From Algoriphagus sp. (GTDB lineage: Bacteria; Bacteroidota; Bacteroidia; Cytophagales; Cyclobacteriaceae), in the NCBI GenBank assembly GCA_030729785.1, contig JANQWS010000096.1, positions 1 to 47,866 of the forward strand: 47,866 bases of DNA. The letters are read 5' to 3'. Each line of letters starts with the position of its first letter. The first letter of the stretch is position 1. Of this stretch, positions 1 to 8,897 are shown piece after piece. The notes beneath the pieces are model-generated. The model made no database searches and was not told the DNA's origin. It saw nothing but the letters and a program-made list of their open reading frames with translations. The translations under genes were made by a program, and so were the position numbers.

Positions 1-733
1 TAATGGCAGAAGTCCCTGCTGCCAGCCCATCAATGCCATCGGTAATATTGGCACCGTTGGATACCGCTGTAATGATGAATATTGCAACAAAGATGTAAAG
101 CACTGGAGTCATGGAATCACCCAGGAATCCAAGAAAATCTTCGTAGTTGAGTTCGTTATTTTTGAAGAAAGGGATGGTTGTTTTTAAGGCTTTGGTGTCC
201 TGAAAAGCGGGGGTTTCGATCACTCCACTTTCTACGGAAACAGGCGTAGAAAACTCCCGAATCACTACGTCGTCGTGGTAATACAGGGTGGCTCCCACGA
301 TAATACCGATACCAATTTGGCCCACGATTTTAAATCTCCCTTTAAGTCCATCCTTGTTCTTACGGAATACCTTGATGTAATCGTCCAAAAATCCAATCAG
401 TCCCAACCAAACAGTGGTAATCAAGAGCAGGAGGATGTAGATATTATTAAGATTGGCAAAAAGCAGGGTGGGAATCAAAATGGCTGCGATCATCATCAAA
501 CCTCCCATAGTAGGAGTCCCTTTTTTCTGATTTTGACCCTCCAAACCTAAATCGCGAACGGTCTCGCCAATTTGTCTATTGCGGATCCAATTGATGATGT
601 GGCTTCCAAAGGTGATAGTGATAATCAAGGAGAACAAGGCTGCCATCCCTGCCCGGAACGAAATGTAGCGGAATACCCCCGTTCCTGGGATGTCTAACAC
701 ACGATCTAGATAGTCAAATAAAGGATAGAGCAT
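1..733 (-). CDS. mraY: MraY, phospho-MurNAc-pentapeptide transferase (3' end outside window)
   Basis: Reading leftward from the ATG at 733, the translation opens [10 protein letters not shown] and continues as a multi-pass membrane protein to the window edge, giving about 244 residues of a family usually near 360-410. The conserved MGGLM segment, the DDYIKV segment of the polar active-site loop and [12 protein letters not shown] (the nucleotide-binding Asp-rich loop) are all present. The enzyme joins UDP-MurNAc-pentapeptide to undecaprenyl phosphate to make lipid I at the inner membrane. One base separates its ATG from the murE stop, so it is translated within the same dcw transcript. An insertion of about 50 residues after the DDY motif, around [14 protein letters not shown], is the long periplasmic loop usual in Bacteroidota MraY. 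The identification is firm; only the C-terminal part is missing. Confidence 0.97.
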   Translation of the reverse strand, partial: MLYPLFDYLDRVLDIPGTGVFRYISFRAGMAALFSLIITITFGSHIINWIRNRQIGETVRDLGLEGQNQKKGTPTMGGLMMIAAILIPTLLFANLNNIYILLLLITTVWLGLIGFLDDYIKVFRKNKDGLKGRFKIVGQIGIGIIVGATLYYHDDVVIREFSTPVSVESGVIETPAFQDTKALKTTIPFFKNNELNYEDFLGFLGDSMTPVLYIFVAIFIITAVSNGANITDGIDGLAAGTSAI

Positions 734-734
734 G

Positions 735-2198
735 TCAGTTTCCGTTTAGTTGAGTCAATAATTCCGTTACGACTTCGGCATCATCGAAAGGATGCTTCAC
801 GCCTTTAATTTCTTGGTAGTCCTCGTGCCCTTTGCCTGCAATCAGCACGATATCTCCTTTTTGACAGAGAAGGAGTGCAGTCTTGATGGCTTCTCTTCGG
901 TCTTCAATAGTCAAAGTTTTACGAAAATCGGTTGGCCCGACACCTACTTGCATTTCTTTAAGGATCTCGGCTGGCTCCTCAAATCTTGGATTATCAGAGG
1001 TAAAAATGGCTTTGGTACTTTCTGAAACAGCTATTTTAGCCATGATTGGCCGCTTGGTTTTATCCCGATTTCCCCCACAGCCTACAACGGTGATTAGTTG
1101 CTCGTTCCCTGTACGAAAGGCATTTATCGTCTTCAATACATTGTCAAGCGCATCGGGTGTGTGCGCATAGTCCACAATAGCGGTGATTCCCCCAATCGAA
1201 ATTCGATCAAAACGTCCTTTGGCACCTTTGATTGCAGACAATTCCCGGAGCACCTCGTCTTCGTCTTCCCCAAGCAATACTGCGGTGCCCAAAACTCCCA
1301 ATAAATTATAGGCATTGAAGGAGCCAATCATTCTGAACCAGATGAGTTTTCCATTGACTTCCAACTCCAAGCCTTCGATGGTATTGGAAAGTATTTTGGC
1401 TTTGAAATCTGCGGCAGACTTCAGTCCAAAGGTTTGAAGCGTTCCACGGCAATTTTGAACCATGACCCCGCCACGCTTGTCATCGCCATTGACGAGGGCA
1501 AATGCATCCTTTGGCAATTCATCAAATAGTTTTTTCTTGGCCTTGATGTAGGCATCAAAGGTGCCGTGGTAATCCAAGTGATCGTGCGTGATGTTGGTGA
1601 ATACCGCTCCAGCCAACTTCAATCCAGCGATGCGCTCTTGTACGATGGCGTGAGAACTGGCTTCCATAAAGCAATGGGTACAACCTGCATCCACCATGTT
1701 ACGAAGTAAGGCCTGCACACTGATCGCATCAGGGGTGGTATGCGTGGAAGGAATTACTTCCTCGTTAATTTTATTTTCTACCGTAGAAAGAAGTCCTGTG
1801 CTGTAGCCCATTCGAACAAACAACTGGTGCAATAACGTAACCGTACTTGTTTTTCCATTGGTACCCGTCACCGCGACAACTTTGATTTTATCAGAGGGAT
1901 TGCTGTAAAAATTGGCAGCTATAATTCCAAGGGCTTTCGCAGAATCCACTACTTGGATGTACGTGACCCCAGTTGCAAGCACCTCTGGAAGTTGTTCACA
2001 AATAATCGTTGTCGCTCCGTTTTCTAAGGCCAAGGAGATAAAGTCATGTCCATCCACCTGAGTACCTTTGACCGCAACAAAGGCATAATTTTCTTGAACT
2101 TTTCGGCTGTCAAAGACCAAGCCACTTACCCTCCGCTCCATATCTCCATAGGTGGCAGTAAGTGAAACTTTGTACAATATGTCTTTGAGCACGTTCAT
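735..2198 (-). CDS. murE: MurE, UDP-MurNAc-tripeptide synthetase (meso-DAP adding)
   Basis: A 487-residue Mur ligase. It adds meso-diaminopimelate to UDP-MurNAc-L-Ala-D-Glu in the cytoplasm using ATP. The P-loop TGTNGKTS lies at residues 111-118, the central-domain motif [10 protein letters not shown] follows, and the C-terminal domain carries DNPR at 402-405, the established signature for meso-DAP rather than lysine selection, then GKGHED at 455-460. Length is normal for the family. The ATG at 2198 directly abuts the ftsI stop with no gap, and the stop lies one base from the mraY start, so coupling within the dcw operon is likely. The DNPR motif predicts a DAP-type peptidoglycan, as expected for Gram-negative Bacteroidota. 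Confidence 0.97.
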   Translation of the reverse strand: MNVLKDILYKVSLTATYGDMERRVSGLVFDSRKVQENYAFVAVKGTQVDGHDFISLALENGATTIICEQLPEVLATGVTYIQVVDSAKALGIIAANFYSNPSDKIKVVAVTGTNGKTSTVTLLHQLFVRMGYSTGLLSTVENKINEEVIPSTHTTPDAISVQALLRNMVDAGCTHCFMEASSHAIVQERIAGLKLAGAVFTNITHDHLDYHGTFDAYIKAKKKLFDELPKDAFALVNGDDKRGGVMVQNCRGTLQTFGLKSAADFKAKILSNTIEGLELEVNGKLIWFRMIGSFNAYNLLGVLGTAVLLGEDEDEVLRELSAIKGAKGRFDRISIGGITAIVDYAHTPDALDNVLKTINAFRTGNEQLITVVGCGGNRDKTKRPIMAKIAVSESTKAIFTSDNPRFEEPAEILKEMQVGVGPTDFRKTLTIEDRREAIKTALLLCQKGDIVLIAGKGHEDYQEIKGVKHPFDDAEVVTELLTQLNGN

Positions 2199-4307
2199 TT
2201 ATCCAAGGACAAGATCTATAGTGGCATTAGGGGTCAGGGCTGTTCCTGGAGAAATAGACTGGCTGATCACCCGTCCCTTTCCATTGAAATTCACCTGCAA
2301 TCCCTTATTCTCTAAAATAAAAAGCGCGTCACGAAGTGACATACCAGATACATTAGGCACCACCGCTTTTTCAGTATCGATAAGTTGAAGATTTACCTGG
2401 TTTTCCAGTCGGTCTGCTGCTATCCACTCCTCTTGGGAGGGAGATTTTAACGGAAGCTTCAAGAAGTCAAAAATACTTTGCAGCTCCTCTCCCTTACCCG
2501 AGGCTACGAAAGGATAGCTAGAAATCGGAGCATCCAATTGCTTAATCTTGGATGGATCTACCACATTTAGATCCAAGTCCGTTGCAAAAATTTTATCTGC
2601 AATTTCCTTGAATACTGGAGCGGAAACATCTCCCCCGTAAGCAGCAATTCCTTTTGGACTATCGATTACCACAATCATGCTGTATTTGGGGCGATCTGCA
2701 GGGAAGTAACCGGCGAAGCTGGTGTAATAAATTTGCTGGTACTTCCCATTGATGATCTTTTGAGCAGTGCCTGTTTTTCCCGCAATTTTATAGTTGGGGT
2801 TTTTAATGTTTTTTGCTGTACCGTTTTCGACCACCCCAAGCAACAATTCTTGCAGCTGTTTGATGGTTTTTGGAGAGGCAATGGCCTCTCTAAGCACCTG
2901 TGGTGAATACGTTTCGATGACCTGTGCACCATTTCCCACTGACTTTACAAACAAGGGCTTCATCATCTTTCCTCCGTTTGCAACAGCATTGTAAATGGCA
3001 AGGGTGTGGATGGGATTTAATTTGGATTCATAGCCGATGGAAATCCAAGGCAATGACGTTCCATACCAATTCTTGGTGCCTGGTTTTTTGAAATACGGCT
3101 TTCCTTCACCGACCAATTGTAAGTTGAGGGGTTGGGACAGCCCTATCTGATCGAGGTATGCAAGAAACTTGGAAGGGCTGGATCCAAAATGAAGGTCTAC
3201 CAATTTGGAAATGGCTACGTTAGAAGATTTTTCAAATGCTTGGCGGATGGTAATGGTGCCATAGCCCCCCGTCTTTGCATCGTACATGGATTGATTGTAA
3301 AATCGATGCACCCCATTTCCTGTTTCTATCAAGTCATTCGGACTTACCTTATTCTCTTCCAATAGTGCGAGCATGGACACCAGCTTGAACGTAGATCCAG
3401 GTTCGGTGCTGCCTATATCTCCTACTGCATAATTGTAGCTTTCCACATAGCCTGTTCCTGCCGCATTGCGCTGTAAATTTGAAATTGCTTTGACATGGCC
3501 AGTAGCTACCTCCATGACGACGACAGACCCAAAAGCAGCCTCTCTATCCATCAATTGCCGTCGAAGGGCTGTTTCAGCCACATCCTGTATCATCACGTCT
3601 AGGGTAGTTTGAAGATCGTAACCATCTTGAGGCTTGACGTCATCTACGTCAAAAAGTGGTTTCCAAACTCCCCCGGATAAGCGTTGAAATAAAGCTTTTC
3701 CATCGGCTCCCTTCAGTTGTTTATTGAAGCTGTATTCGATACCTGATCCTACTCCATCTTGGTTTAAGGTGCCTAAAGTTCTACTGGCAAGGGAATTGAA
3801 GGGTTGGTAGCGTCGTTCAATTTTTTCGAAAATAACTCCACCGCCAACTCTTCCTTCTTTAAATATGGGCCAAGACCTCATTAACTGCATGTCTTGGTAA
3901 TCAATTTGACGTCGATTGACCATCAGGTACCGCTTTTGACTAGTTCGTGCATCTTGCAACATGCGCTTGTAGGCAGTTGCAGACTTATCTTGGTAAAAAT
4001 TGGCTAATAGCACCGCCAAGGAGTCCAAACCGTCCTTAAATTTTTTATCCTCCAAGACCAGTGGGTCAATGGCAACTTGGTAAAATGGAAGACTGGTAGC
4101 CAGTAAACTGCCATCCGAAGCATAGATATTTCCTCGAGTTGCGGGAACTTTTCGGTATTGAAAATTTACTTGCTCTGCTTTTGCCTTCCATTTTTCCCCT
4201 TCAATCAATTGAACCACGGCTACTTTGTAGGGAATGGCAGCTGCAGCCAAGGCTACTAGGATGAAAATCACCCGCACTCGGATCACTATGGAGCGTTTGA
4301 TATTCAC
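2199..4307 (-). CDS. ftsI: FtsI-type class B penicillin-binding protein with C-terminal PASTA domain
   Basis: A septal transpeptidase (PBP3-type) of 702 residues. A single N-terminal membrane segment lies at about residues 8-28, followed by the PBP dimerization region (RGNIYASDG at 58-66) and the transpeptidase domain with catalytic STFK at 305-308, SSN at 361-363 and KTGT at 511-514. Residues about 649-702 form one PASTA repeat (VVPNVSGMSLRDAL onward), a cell-wall or substrate-sensing module common in Bacteroidota FtsI but absent from E. coli FtsI. The start is GTG at 4307, overlapping the ftsL stop as GTGA, which supports the choice. It would cross-link septal peptidoglycan together with FtsW, which is not in this window. 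Confidence 0.95.
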   Translation of the reverse strand: MNIKRSIVIRVRVIFILVALAAAAIPYKVAVVQLIEGEKWKAKAEQVNFQYRKVPATRGNIYASDGSLLATSLPFYQVAIDPLVLEDKKFKDGLDSLAVLLANFYQDKSATAYKRMLQDARTSQKRYLMVNRRQIDYQDMQLMRSWPIFKEGRVGGGVIFEKIERRYQPFNSLASRTLGTLNQDGVGSGIEYSFNKQLKGADGKALFQRLSGGVWKPLFDVDDVKPQDGYDLQTTLDVMIQDVAETALRRQLMDREAAFGSVVVMEVATGHVKAISNLQRNAAGTGYVESYNYAVGDIGSTEPGSTFKLVSMLALLEENKVSPNDLIETGNGVHRFYNQSMYDAKTGGYGTITIRQAFEKSSNVAISKLVDLHFGSSPSKFLAYLDQIGLSQPLNLQLVGEGKPYFKKPGTKNWYGTSLPWISIGYESKLNPIHTLAIYNAVANGGKMMKPLFVKSVGNGAQVIETYSPQVLREAIASPKTIKQLQELLLGVVENGTAKNIKNPNYKIAGKTGTAQKIINGKYQQIYYTSFAGYFPADRPKYSMIVVIDSPKGIAAYGGDVSAPVFKEIADKIFATDLDLNVVDPSKIKQLDAPISSYPFVASGKGEELQSIFDFLKLPLKSPSQEEWIAADRLENQVNLQLIDTEKAVVPNVSGMSLRDALFILENKGLQVNFNGKGRVISQSISPGTALTPNATIDLVLG

Positions 4308-4690
4308 TTTTTAGAGCGGGTTATTTTAATGGGTGGTTGATTCAGTTCATAAAGTTCCAAAGCGGCAACACGCTTGGCAACTTCCGATTGCATGCTGCTT
4401 TTCATGTATTCTGCTTCCAAGGTGGTCACATCTGCTCGCAGGTCCGCAACTTGCTGCTGGGCCTTGTCTATTTGCCGAATCTTATTTTCTGCGGCTAAAT
4501 TGCTGTAGATGTAGATTAAGGCAAGCAAGGCGATAAAGCCCACTGGAGGCAACAATTGGACAGGCACCCCTTCTCCAAGAATTCCCTTGACGTCCAACTT
4601 TTCTTCCATCCAAGAGAAAATGGTCTTCCTTGAACCTCCTTTTGGGCGGCTCCCTTCTTTTAATTTCTTCTTGAAGGTGTTCTGACTCAT
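4304..4690 (-). CDS. ftsL: FtsL-like division protein
   Basis: A 128-residue bitopic protein. A basic cytoplasmic N-terminus is followed by one hydrophobic segment at about 44-63 (VGFIALLALIYIYSNLAA) and then a predicted periplasmic coiled coil with heptad hydrophobics (IRQIDKAQQQVADLRADVTTLEAEY). Topology, size and position between rsmH and ftsI are those of Bacteroidota FtsL, which bridges the FtsQB complex and FtsWI at the septum. The primary sequence is weakly conserved in this family, so the call rests on architecture and synteny. It overlaps rsmH by the sequence ATGA and ftsI by GTGA, which indicates translational coupling on both sides. Confidence 0.85.
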   Translation of the reverse strand: MSQNTFKKKLKEGSRPKGGSRKTIFSWMEEKLDVKGILGEGVPVQLLPPVGFIALLALIYIYSNLAAENKIRQIDKAQQQVADLRADVTTLEAEYMKSSMQSEVAKRVAALELYELNQPPIKITRSKK

Positions 4691-5598
4691 TTCCCTATTT
4701 TTTTTGCAATTCTCAATTTTGCACTTCTCGCTCTGGAATTTCGCTCGACCTCCTCCTCTGAAGCCGTAATCGCACCACGACTCACTGGCTCTAGGGGACG
4801 AATTAGATTTCCATAGAAATCTTTTTCTACCTCGCCCTGAAATTTTCCCTTGGACATCAAATTTTTGACCAAGCGATCCTCTAAGCTATGGTAGCTCATC
4901 ACTACCAGACGTCCTTCAGGCTTTAAGAGCTCCACTGCACTAAGCAGCATTTCCTCCAAAGCCCCCATTTCGTCGTTTACTTCTATGCGCAAGGCTTGAA
5001 ATACCTGTGCGTAGTATTTAAATTCCTTTCCACGAGGTGCAAACCGCTTTAAGAAGGCTGTAAAGCCCTCTGTAGTCGTAAATGGCTGCACCGATCGCTC
5101 AGCCACTATCGCTTGAGCTAGGGTTTTGGCATTTTTTACTTCTCCATACATCCCCAAAATCTTGTGTAGAGCAGCTTCGTCGTAACGTGCAAGTAGCTCT
5201 TTGGCACTTAATTCTGCAGACTGGTTCATCCGCATATCTAGATCCCCTTGAAATCGAGTTGAAAACCCTCTTTCAGGAGCGTCTATTTGGTGCGAGGAGA
5301 TACCCAAGTCTGCCAATATCCCATCCACTTGTTTGATCCCGTGCAAGCGCAGGTACCGTTTGATATCCCTGAAGTTGGCTTGCACAAATGTGAAACGCGA
5401 ATCTTGAGGGGCATTGGCCAAAGCATCGCTATCTTGATCAAAGCCATACAAGTGCCCGCCTTCCAAACGGTTCAAAATTTCCTTTGCATGCCCTCCTCCA
5501 CCAAAGGTCACATCGACATACACTCCATTGGGGAGAATAGCCAAGCCTTCAATGCAAGGGTCAAGCATCACTGGGATATGGTACACCGAGTTTGTCAT
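4687..5598 (-). CDS. rsmH: RsmH, 16S rRNA (cytosine1402-N4)-methyltransferase
   Basis: A 303-residue SAM-dependent methyltransferase (formerly MraW). It opens HIPVMLDPCIEGL, a hallmark of the family, with the SAM-binding GGGGH at 33-37, then DLGISSHQID and RGFSTRFQGDLDMRMN, and the C-terminal SYHSLEDRLVKN motif. It N4-methylates C1402 in the ribosomal P site; RsmI makes the companion 2'-O-methyl. It is the second gene of the dcw operon, five bases after mraZ, and overlaps ftsL by 4 bases. Length and start (ATG at 5598) are normal. Confidence 0.97.
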   Translation of the reverse strand: MTNSVYHIPVMLDPCIEGLAILPNGVYVDVTFGGGGHAKEILNRLEGGHLYGFDQDSDALANAPQDSRFTFVQANFRDIKRYLRLHGIKQVDGILADLGISSHQIDAPERGFSTRFQGDLDMRMNQSAELSAKELLARYDEAALHKILGMYGEVKNAKTLAQAIVAERSVQPFTTTEGFTAFLKRFAPRGKEFKYYAQVFQALRIEVNDEMGALEEMLLSAVELLKPEGRLVVMSYHSLEDRLVKNLMSKGKFQGEVEKDFYGNLIRPLEPVSRGAITASEEEVERNSRARSAKLRIAKKIGK

Positions 5599-5603
5599 CG
5601 CGC

Positions 5604-6038
5604 TTAGGAGAGGTACTTTTCCATCAGGCTAGACAAATCCGCCGTATCCACAATAATGTTTTTTAGGTACTGATTAGGATTCCAGAGTTCGATTCGAGTG
5701 CCCATGCCGACCACCACCACATCCTTTTCTAGGCTGGCATAGGTTTGGTATAGCTTCGGAATCAACAATCTCCCGGCGCTATCCAATTCTACCTCGACGA
5801 TAGAATTGAAAAAAGAGCGCTGCAACATGCGCTGTTCTGCATTGTTGATGTTCAGGGATTTGATTTGACTCTCTAGCTTTTTGTATTCTATCAAGGGATA
5901 GAGCGCCAAGCAATGATCTTCAGCCATGCGGAGCATGAGCGTCATGCCATTGGCCTGAGGGATTGCCGCCTTTATCTTGGCGGGCAATGCCAAACGACCT
6001 TTGGGATCTAGCTTGCTATCGTATTGACTGTTAAACAT
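5604..6038 (-). CDS. mraZ: MraZ, dcw operon transcriptional regulator
   Basis: A 144-residue protein made of two SpoVT-AbrB-like half domains, each with the conserved loop: DPKGRLALPAKIK near residue 11 and DSAGRLLIPKLY near residue 86. MraZ forms a ring-shaped oligomer and binds tandem TGGG-type boxes in front of its own gene; in E. coli it represses the dcw cluster. Three such boxes lie upstream at 6101-6125, matching this model. It is the first gene of the minus-strand dcw operon. Confidence 0.96.
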   Translation of the reverse strand: MFNSQYDSKLDPKGRLALPAKIKAAIPQANGMTLMLRMAEDHCLALYPLIEYKKLESQIKSLNINNAEQRMLQRSFFNSIVEVELDSAGRLLIPKLYQTYASLEKDVVVVGMGTRIELWNPNQYLKNIIVDTADLSSLMEKYLS

Positions 6039-6071
6039 GAATGAGCACTAAAGGATAGAATATGATGTAAA

Positions 6072-6125
6072 CAAAAGTAAGAAAAGAAGAATGAAAATTT
6101 ACCACTTTCTCCCACTTTTTCCCAC
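6072..6125 (-). promoter_or_regulatory. mraZ promoter with three MraZ boxes
   Basis: On the minus strand, GTGGG (6125-6121), GTGGG (6115-6111) and GTGGT (6105-6101) recur at an exact 10-bp step, each preceded by AAA. This fits the known MraZ operator of TGGGN units separated by 5-base spacers. Downstream, TACTTTTG at 6079-6072 is a perfect match to the Bacteroidota -7 box TAnnTTTG, 34 bases before the mraZ ATG. The boxes cover the place where the -33 element would lie, a geometry compatible with steric repression. No good TTG -33 element is visible. Confidence 0.75.
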
Positions 6126-6430
6126 TTTGTTTCAAAACTAGCCAAAAGATTGTTTGTCAGCAATAATTTTTACTAAAAAATGCAAGAAATTTTTAGGGGA
6201 GTAAATTCGTCCCAACAAAAAGCTAAAAACAAGTAAAATCGATTCATTTGAATTAAAAACGCCGTATCTAAGCCTTTCAAATCCAAGTCAATGCACCAAA
6301 TTTTTCTAATTTGAATCGATAGTGGGAGCTTCTCCCAAAAAATTAAATGACAGATGAGTTTTTGTAAAAAACCCGCCCAAAAATCCCCTCCAGTCAACCG
6401 CAAATTACAGGTTAATCCATAGGTATTTTT
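6126..6430. other. Gap of about 300 bp between the dcw operon and the SDR gene
   Basis: AT-rich and without a convincing gene. It holds a short hairpin, TGGGAG at 6323-6328 and CTCCCA at 6332-6337 with a 3-base loop. It also holds an imperfect inverted repeat built on ATCGATTCA near 6239-6248 and TGAATCGAT at 6312-6320. Neither hairpin is followed by a T-run on the appropriate strand, so I do not call a terminator. The minus-strand frame at 6173-6403 has no recognisable domain and reads like noise. Confidence 0.5.
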
Positions 6431-7237
6431 TCAATCGTTTTTACGGCTTCGGATTGCTTTTTCTCCTTTTTTCTCCAAGGATTTTCGAAACAATTCCCCA
6501 ATCCAAGGCCAGGTTCCCGCAATCTTGGCCAGCAAGCCTCTAGATTCAGGGATACAGACCAGCACCCGAGGGCGTTCCATTACTCCCAAGATAACCAGCA
6601 CTACCTCTTCAGCCTCTAGTACCCGCTTGGGACCACTGAAGGTGAGCTTGGCCTCCTCAGGGTAGCCCAATTGCAAGTCCAACATGGGGGTATTCACCAA
6701 ATCGGGACAAATGACAGTCACCCAAACGCCATACTTTTTGAGTTCCGCCGCTACAGACAGAGAAAATCCCCGAACGGCAAACTTAGAGGCTGCATACAAA
6801 CTCAAGCCCGACACGGGAGCCAATCCTGCCAAGGAGGAAATATTCAAAATATGCCCAAAACCCTGGTTTTTCATCGCTCTGCCAATCAGCGTAGTACCCA
6901 AAATGGTCCCTTTTGCATTGCAGTTGAGGTGGTAGTCGATGTCCGCCAAGGCATAGCCTTCCAGAAATCCCGGACGAATCACCCCGGCACAATTGATCAA
7001 ATGAGATATCGGTAAGCCCATTTTCTTTGCTGCATCTAGCACACGGATCCAGGTAGCTTCCTGAGCCACATCCCCATCTACACAGGCAACAGATTTATTA
7101 CCCTGCGCTACACCTTCAAGTTTTTTCACATCCAGATCCACCAAAATTAGAGGGACTTGACGAGTCAAAAAAGTGCTGAAAAGTTGCTTTCCAATGCCAC
7201 TGGAAGCACCCGTAAGGACAATCAGGCTTGGGTTCAT
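6431..7237 (-). CDS. SDR-family short-chain dehydrogenase/reductase
   Basis: Classical SDR fold. The cofactor loop TGASSGIGK lies at residues 8-16 when the start is the ATG at 7237 (268 aa), followed by the NAG-type strand motif NCAGV, the catalytic Ser in ISSLAG and the YAASK active-site Tyr/Lys pair. A longer frame back to 7303 would add 22 residues with no SDR homology, so the internal ATG is preferred. The substrate cannot be told from sequence; the basic C-terminus (RKSLEKKGEKAIRSRKND) suggests membrane or nucleic-acid proximity but may mean nothing. It is divergent from the YpdA-like gene, with 135 bases between the two starts. Confidence 0.9.
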   Translation of the reverse strand: MNPSLIVLTGASSGIGKQLFSTFLTRQVPLILVDLDVKKLEGVAQGNKSVACVDGDVAQEATWIRVLDAAKKMGLPISHLINCAGVIRPGFLEGYALADIDYHLNCNAKGTILGTTLIGRAMKNQGFGHILNISSLAGLAPVSGLSLYAASKFAVRGFSLSVAAELKKYGVWVTVICPDLVNTPMLDLQLGYPEEAKLTFSGPKRVLEAEEVVLVILGVMERPRVLVCIPESRGLLAKIAGTWPWIGELFRKSLEKKGEKAIRSRKND

Positions 7238-7372
7238 GGGAAGTGGGTAACGAGGATATCCCCTAAATAAACTCAAAAAAATCTGCCCCACAAATTTTGC
7301 CATTTAACGGAATTCACGAACCTTTTGGTAGACTTTTGACTTAAACTTGATACCGACCTCATCCATACCTCC

Positions 7373-8353
7373 ATGCATCAGCCTACGAATAGCCTTCCCT
7401 ATGACCTTTTAATCCTTGGCGCCGGCCCCATCGGATTGGCCTGTGGACTAGAAGCCAAAAAGGCAGGATTGAACTACCTCATTCTCGAAAAAGGTGCCCT
7501 CTGCAATTCGATCTACAACTATCCGGTCAACATGACTTTTTTTTCTACGGCAGAGCGGTTGGAACTCGCAGGCGTCCCCTTCATGTCCGTAGGTCCCAAA
7601 CCCACCCGAACCGAGGCCTTGGATTATTACCGAAGGATTTACCAACTTTTTCAGTTAAAAGTCAACCTCTACGAAACCGCCCATACCCTCCAAAAGAAGG
7701 GAGATCTTTTTTCTATTCAAACCTCTAAAGGATCTTATTTGAGTCGAAAAATTGTCTTGGCGACCGGCTTTTACGACCTGCCCAACCTGATGGAAGTACC
7801 AGGCGAGGAACTTCCCAAAGTACTGCACTATTACAAGGAGCCTTGGCCCTTTGTCGGTCAAAAAGTACTCGTGGTAGGAGGGGCTAACTCTGCAGTAGAC
7901 GCAGCCTTGGAATGCTGGCGAAAAGGCGCTTCCGTCAGCATGGTACTCCTTGGCGATGAGGTGGATGACAATGTCAAGTATTGGGTACGCCCCGACATCA
8001 TGAACCGGATCAAAGAAGGAGCTATCCAAGCCTATACCCGATCCCGAGTTAAAGAAATTCGTGCCCAAGAGGTAATTTTATCCACGCCAACAGGAGAAAT
8101 TACCATCCCAAACGACTGGGTGCTTGCCCTAACTGGGTACAAACCCAATTTTGGTCTATTGGACCAGCTCGGTGTCCAACTCAGCCTAGACGAAAAGCGG
8201 CAGCCCTGCTACGATCAGACCAACCAGGAGTCCAATATCCCAGGAGTATACCTCGCAGGAGTGGTCTGTGGAGGTCTCAATACCCGAGAATTTTTTATTG
8301 AAAACAGCATTTCCCATGCGGAGGCCATCATTCAGGATATTTTGAAGAAATAA
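7373..8353 (+). CDS. ypdA: YpdA-family putative bacillithiol disulfide reductase
   Basis: A 326-residue FAD/NAD(P)H oxidoreductase. The FAD Rossmann motif GAGPIGLA is at 16-23 and a second, NAD(P)H-binding motif GGANSAVD at 169-176. The YNYPVNMTFFSTAERLELAG segment after the first domain is characteristic of YpdA. YpdA (Bdr) reduces bacillithiol disulfide in Firmicutes, and homologues are common in bacillithiol-making Bacteroidota. YtxJ at 29355, a bacilliredoxin-like protein, supports the same thiol system here. No CxxC redox pair is seen, consistent with YpdA and unlike thioredoxin reductase. Confidence 0.88.
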   Translation: MHQPTNSLPYDLLILGAGPIGLACGLEAKKAGLNYLILEKGALCNSIYNYPVNMTFFSTAERLELAGVPFMSVGPKPTRTEALDYYRRIYQLFQLKVNLYETAHTLQKKGDLFSIQTSKGSYLSRKIVLATGFYDLPNLMEVPGEELPKVLHYYKEPWPFVGQKVLVVGGANSAVDAALECWRKGASVSMVLLGDEVDDNVKYWVRPDIMNRIKEGAIQAYTRSRVKEIRAQEVILSTPTGEITIPNDWVLALTGYKPNFGLLDQLGVQLSLDEKRQPCYDQTNQESNIPGVYLAGVVCGGLNTREFFIENSISHAEAIIQDILKK

Positions 8354-8355
8354 TA

Positions 8356-8385
8356 ATTGCAAAAAGGAGTATTGATTATTGCAAA
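8356..8385. promoter_or_regulatory. Direct repeat ATTGCAAA upstream of the toxin-antitoxin pair
   Basis: ATTGCAAA occurs at 8356-8363 and again at 8378-8385, a 22-bp step that puts both on the same face of the helix. The pair lies between the YpdA stop and the antitoxin start at 8427. An operator for autoregulation by the antitoxin is a reasonable guess, but nothing beyond the repeat itself supports it. Confidence 0.35.
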
Positions 8386-8426
8386 TAAGAGATTTAGGCG
8401 TAACTTCCTGAAAATTAAATGGAAAC

Positions 8427-8897
8427 ATGGCGGCTGTCTGGAGAATTCGATGGAATGAACAACGAACTGAATCAATTGAGATTCCTCCCAAGGAGTACCA
8501 TTTTTTCAGTCATGCCCCTGCAATAGTAGCCGAAAGCCAAGCCAAATACGGAGAGGCTACGCTAGATTTTCACGAGACAAGCCTAATTTTTGACTACTTG
8601 GACTTTAATTCCCAAGAGATTGCTGAGCTCCTTGAGGTAGATCCCAGTACGCTTTTCCGCTGGAAAAAGGAAGACCGAAAACTCAGCAAAGGGATTTCCA
8701 AAAGCCTTTTGGAGATTGACCTTATCCTAGCCAAAGGTATCCGGATCTTTGGTTCGGAGGAGAAGATGTCAGCTTGGCTACAGCTCCCCAATGAAGCGCT
8801 TGGCCAACAAAAGCCGATAGACCTATTCAAAAACCCTTACCAGATCGCCCAAGTGGATCAAGTTCTCGAGTCTCTTTCTTGGGGTAACGTCAGCTAA
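8427..8897 (+). CDS. Xre/MbcA/ParS-type antitoxin (DUF2384)
   Basis: A 156-residue protein. The middle section (SLIFDYLDFNSQEIAELL, then EVDPSTLFRWKKEDR) reads as a helix-turn-helix of the Xre-like ParS family. The C-terminal part (GSEEKMSAWLQLPNEALG then KPIDLF and QVDQVLESLSWG) is the DUF2384 toxin-binding domain, with the typical WL, P..AL.G and GVL-like positions. Family knowledge: these antitoxins bind and block RES-domain NAD-consuming toxins and repress their own promoter. The stop TAA overlaps the toxin ATG by one base (TAATG), the usual coupling in this TA class. The N-terminal 50 residues are unfamiliar. Confidence 0.85.
   Translation: MAAVWRIRWNEQRTESIEIPPKEYHFFSHAPAIVAESQAKYGEATLDFHETSLIFDYLDFNSQEIAELLEVDPSTLFRWKKEDRKLSKGISKSLLEIDLILAKGIRIFGSEEKMSAWLQLPNEALGQQKPIDLFKNPYQIAQVDQVLESLSWGNVS

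Noticed and set aside
6323-6337. TGGGAG/CTCCCA hairpin as a terminator
   Set aside because: The T-run lies before, not after, the stem on the strand of the nearby genes.
6173-6403. Minus-strand open frame of 76 codons between mraZ and the SDR gene
   Set aside because: No domain, odd composition and AT-rich intergenic context; nothing supports coding.
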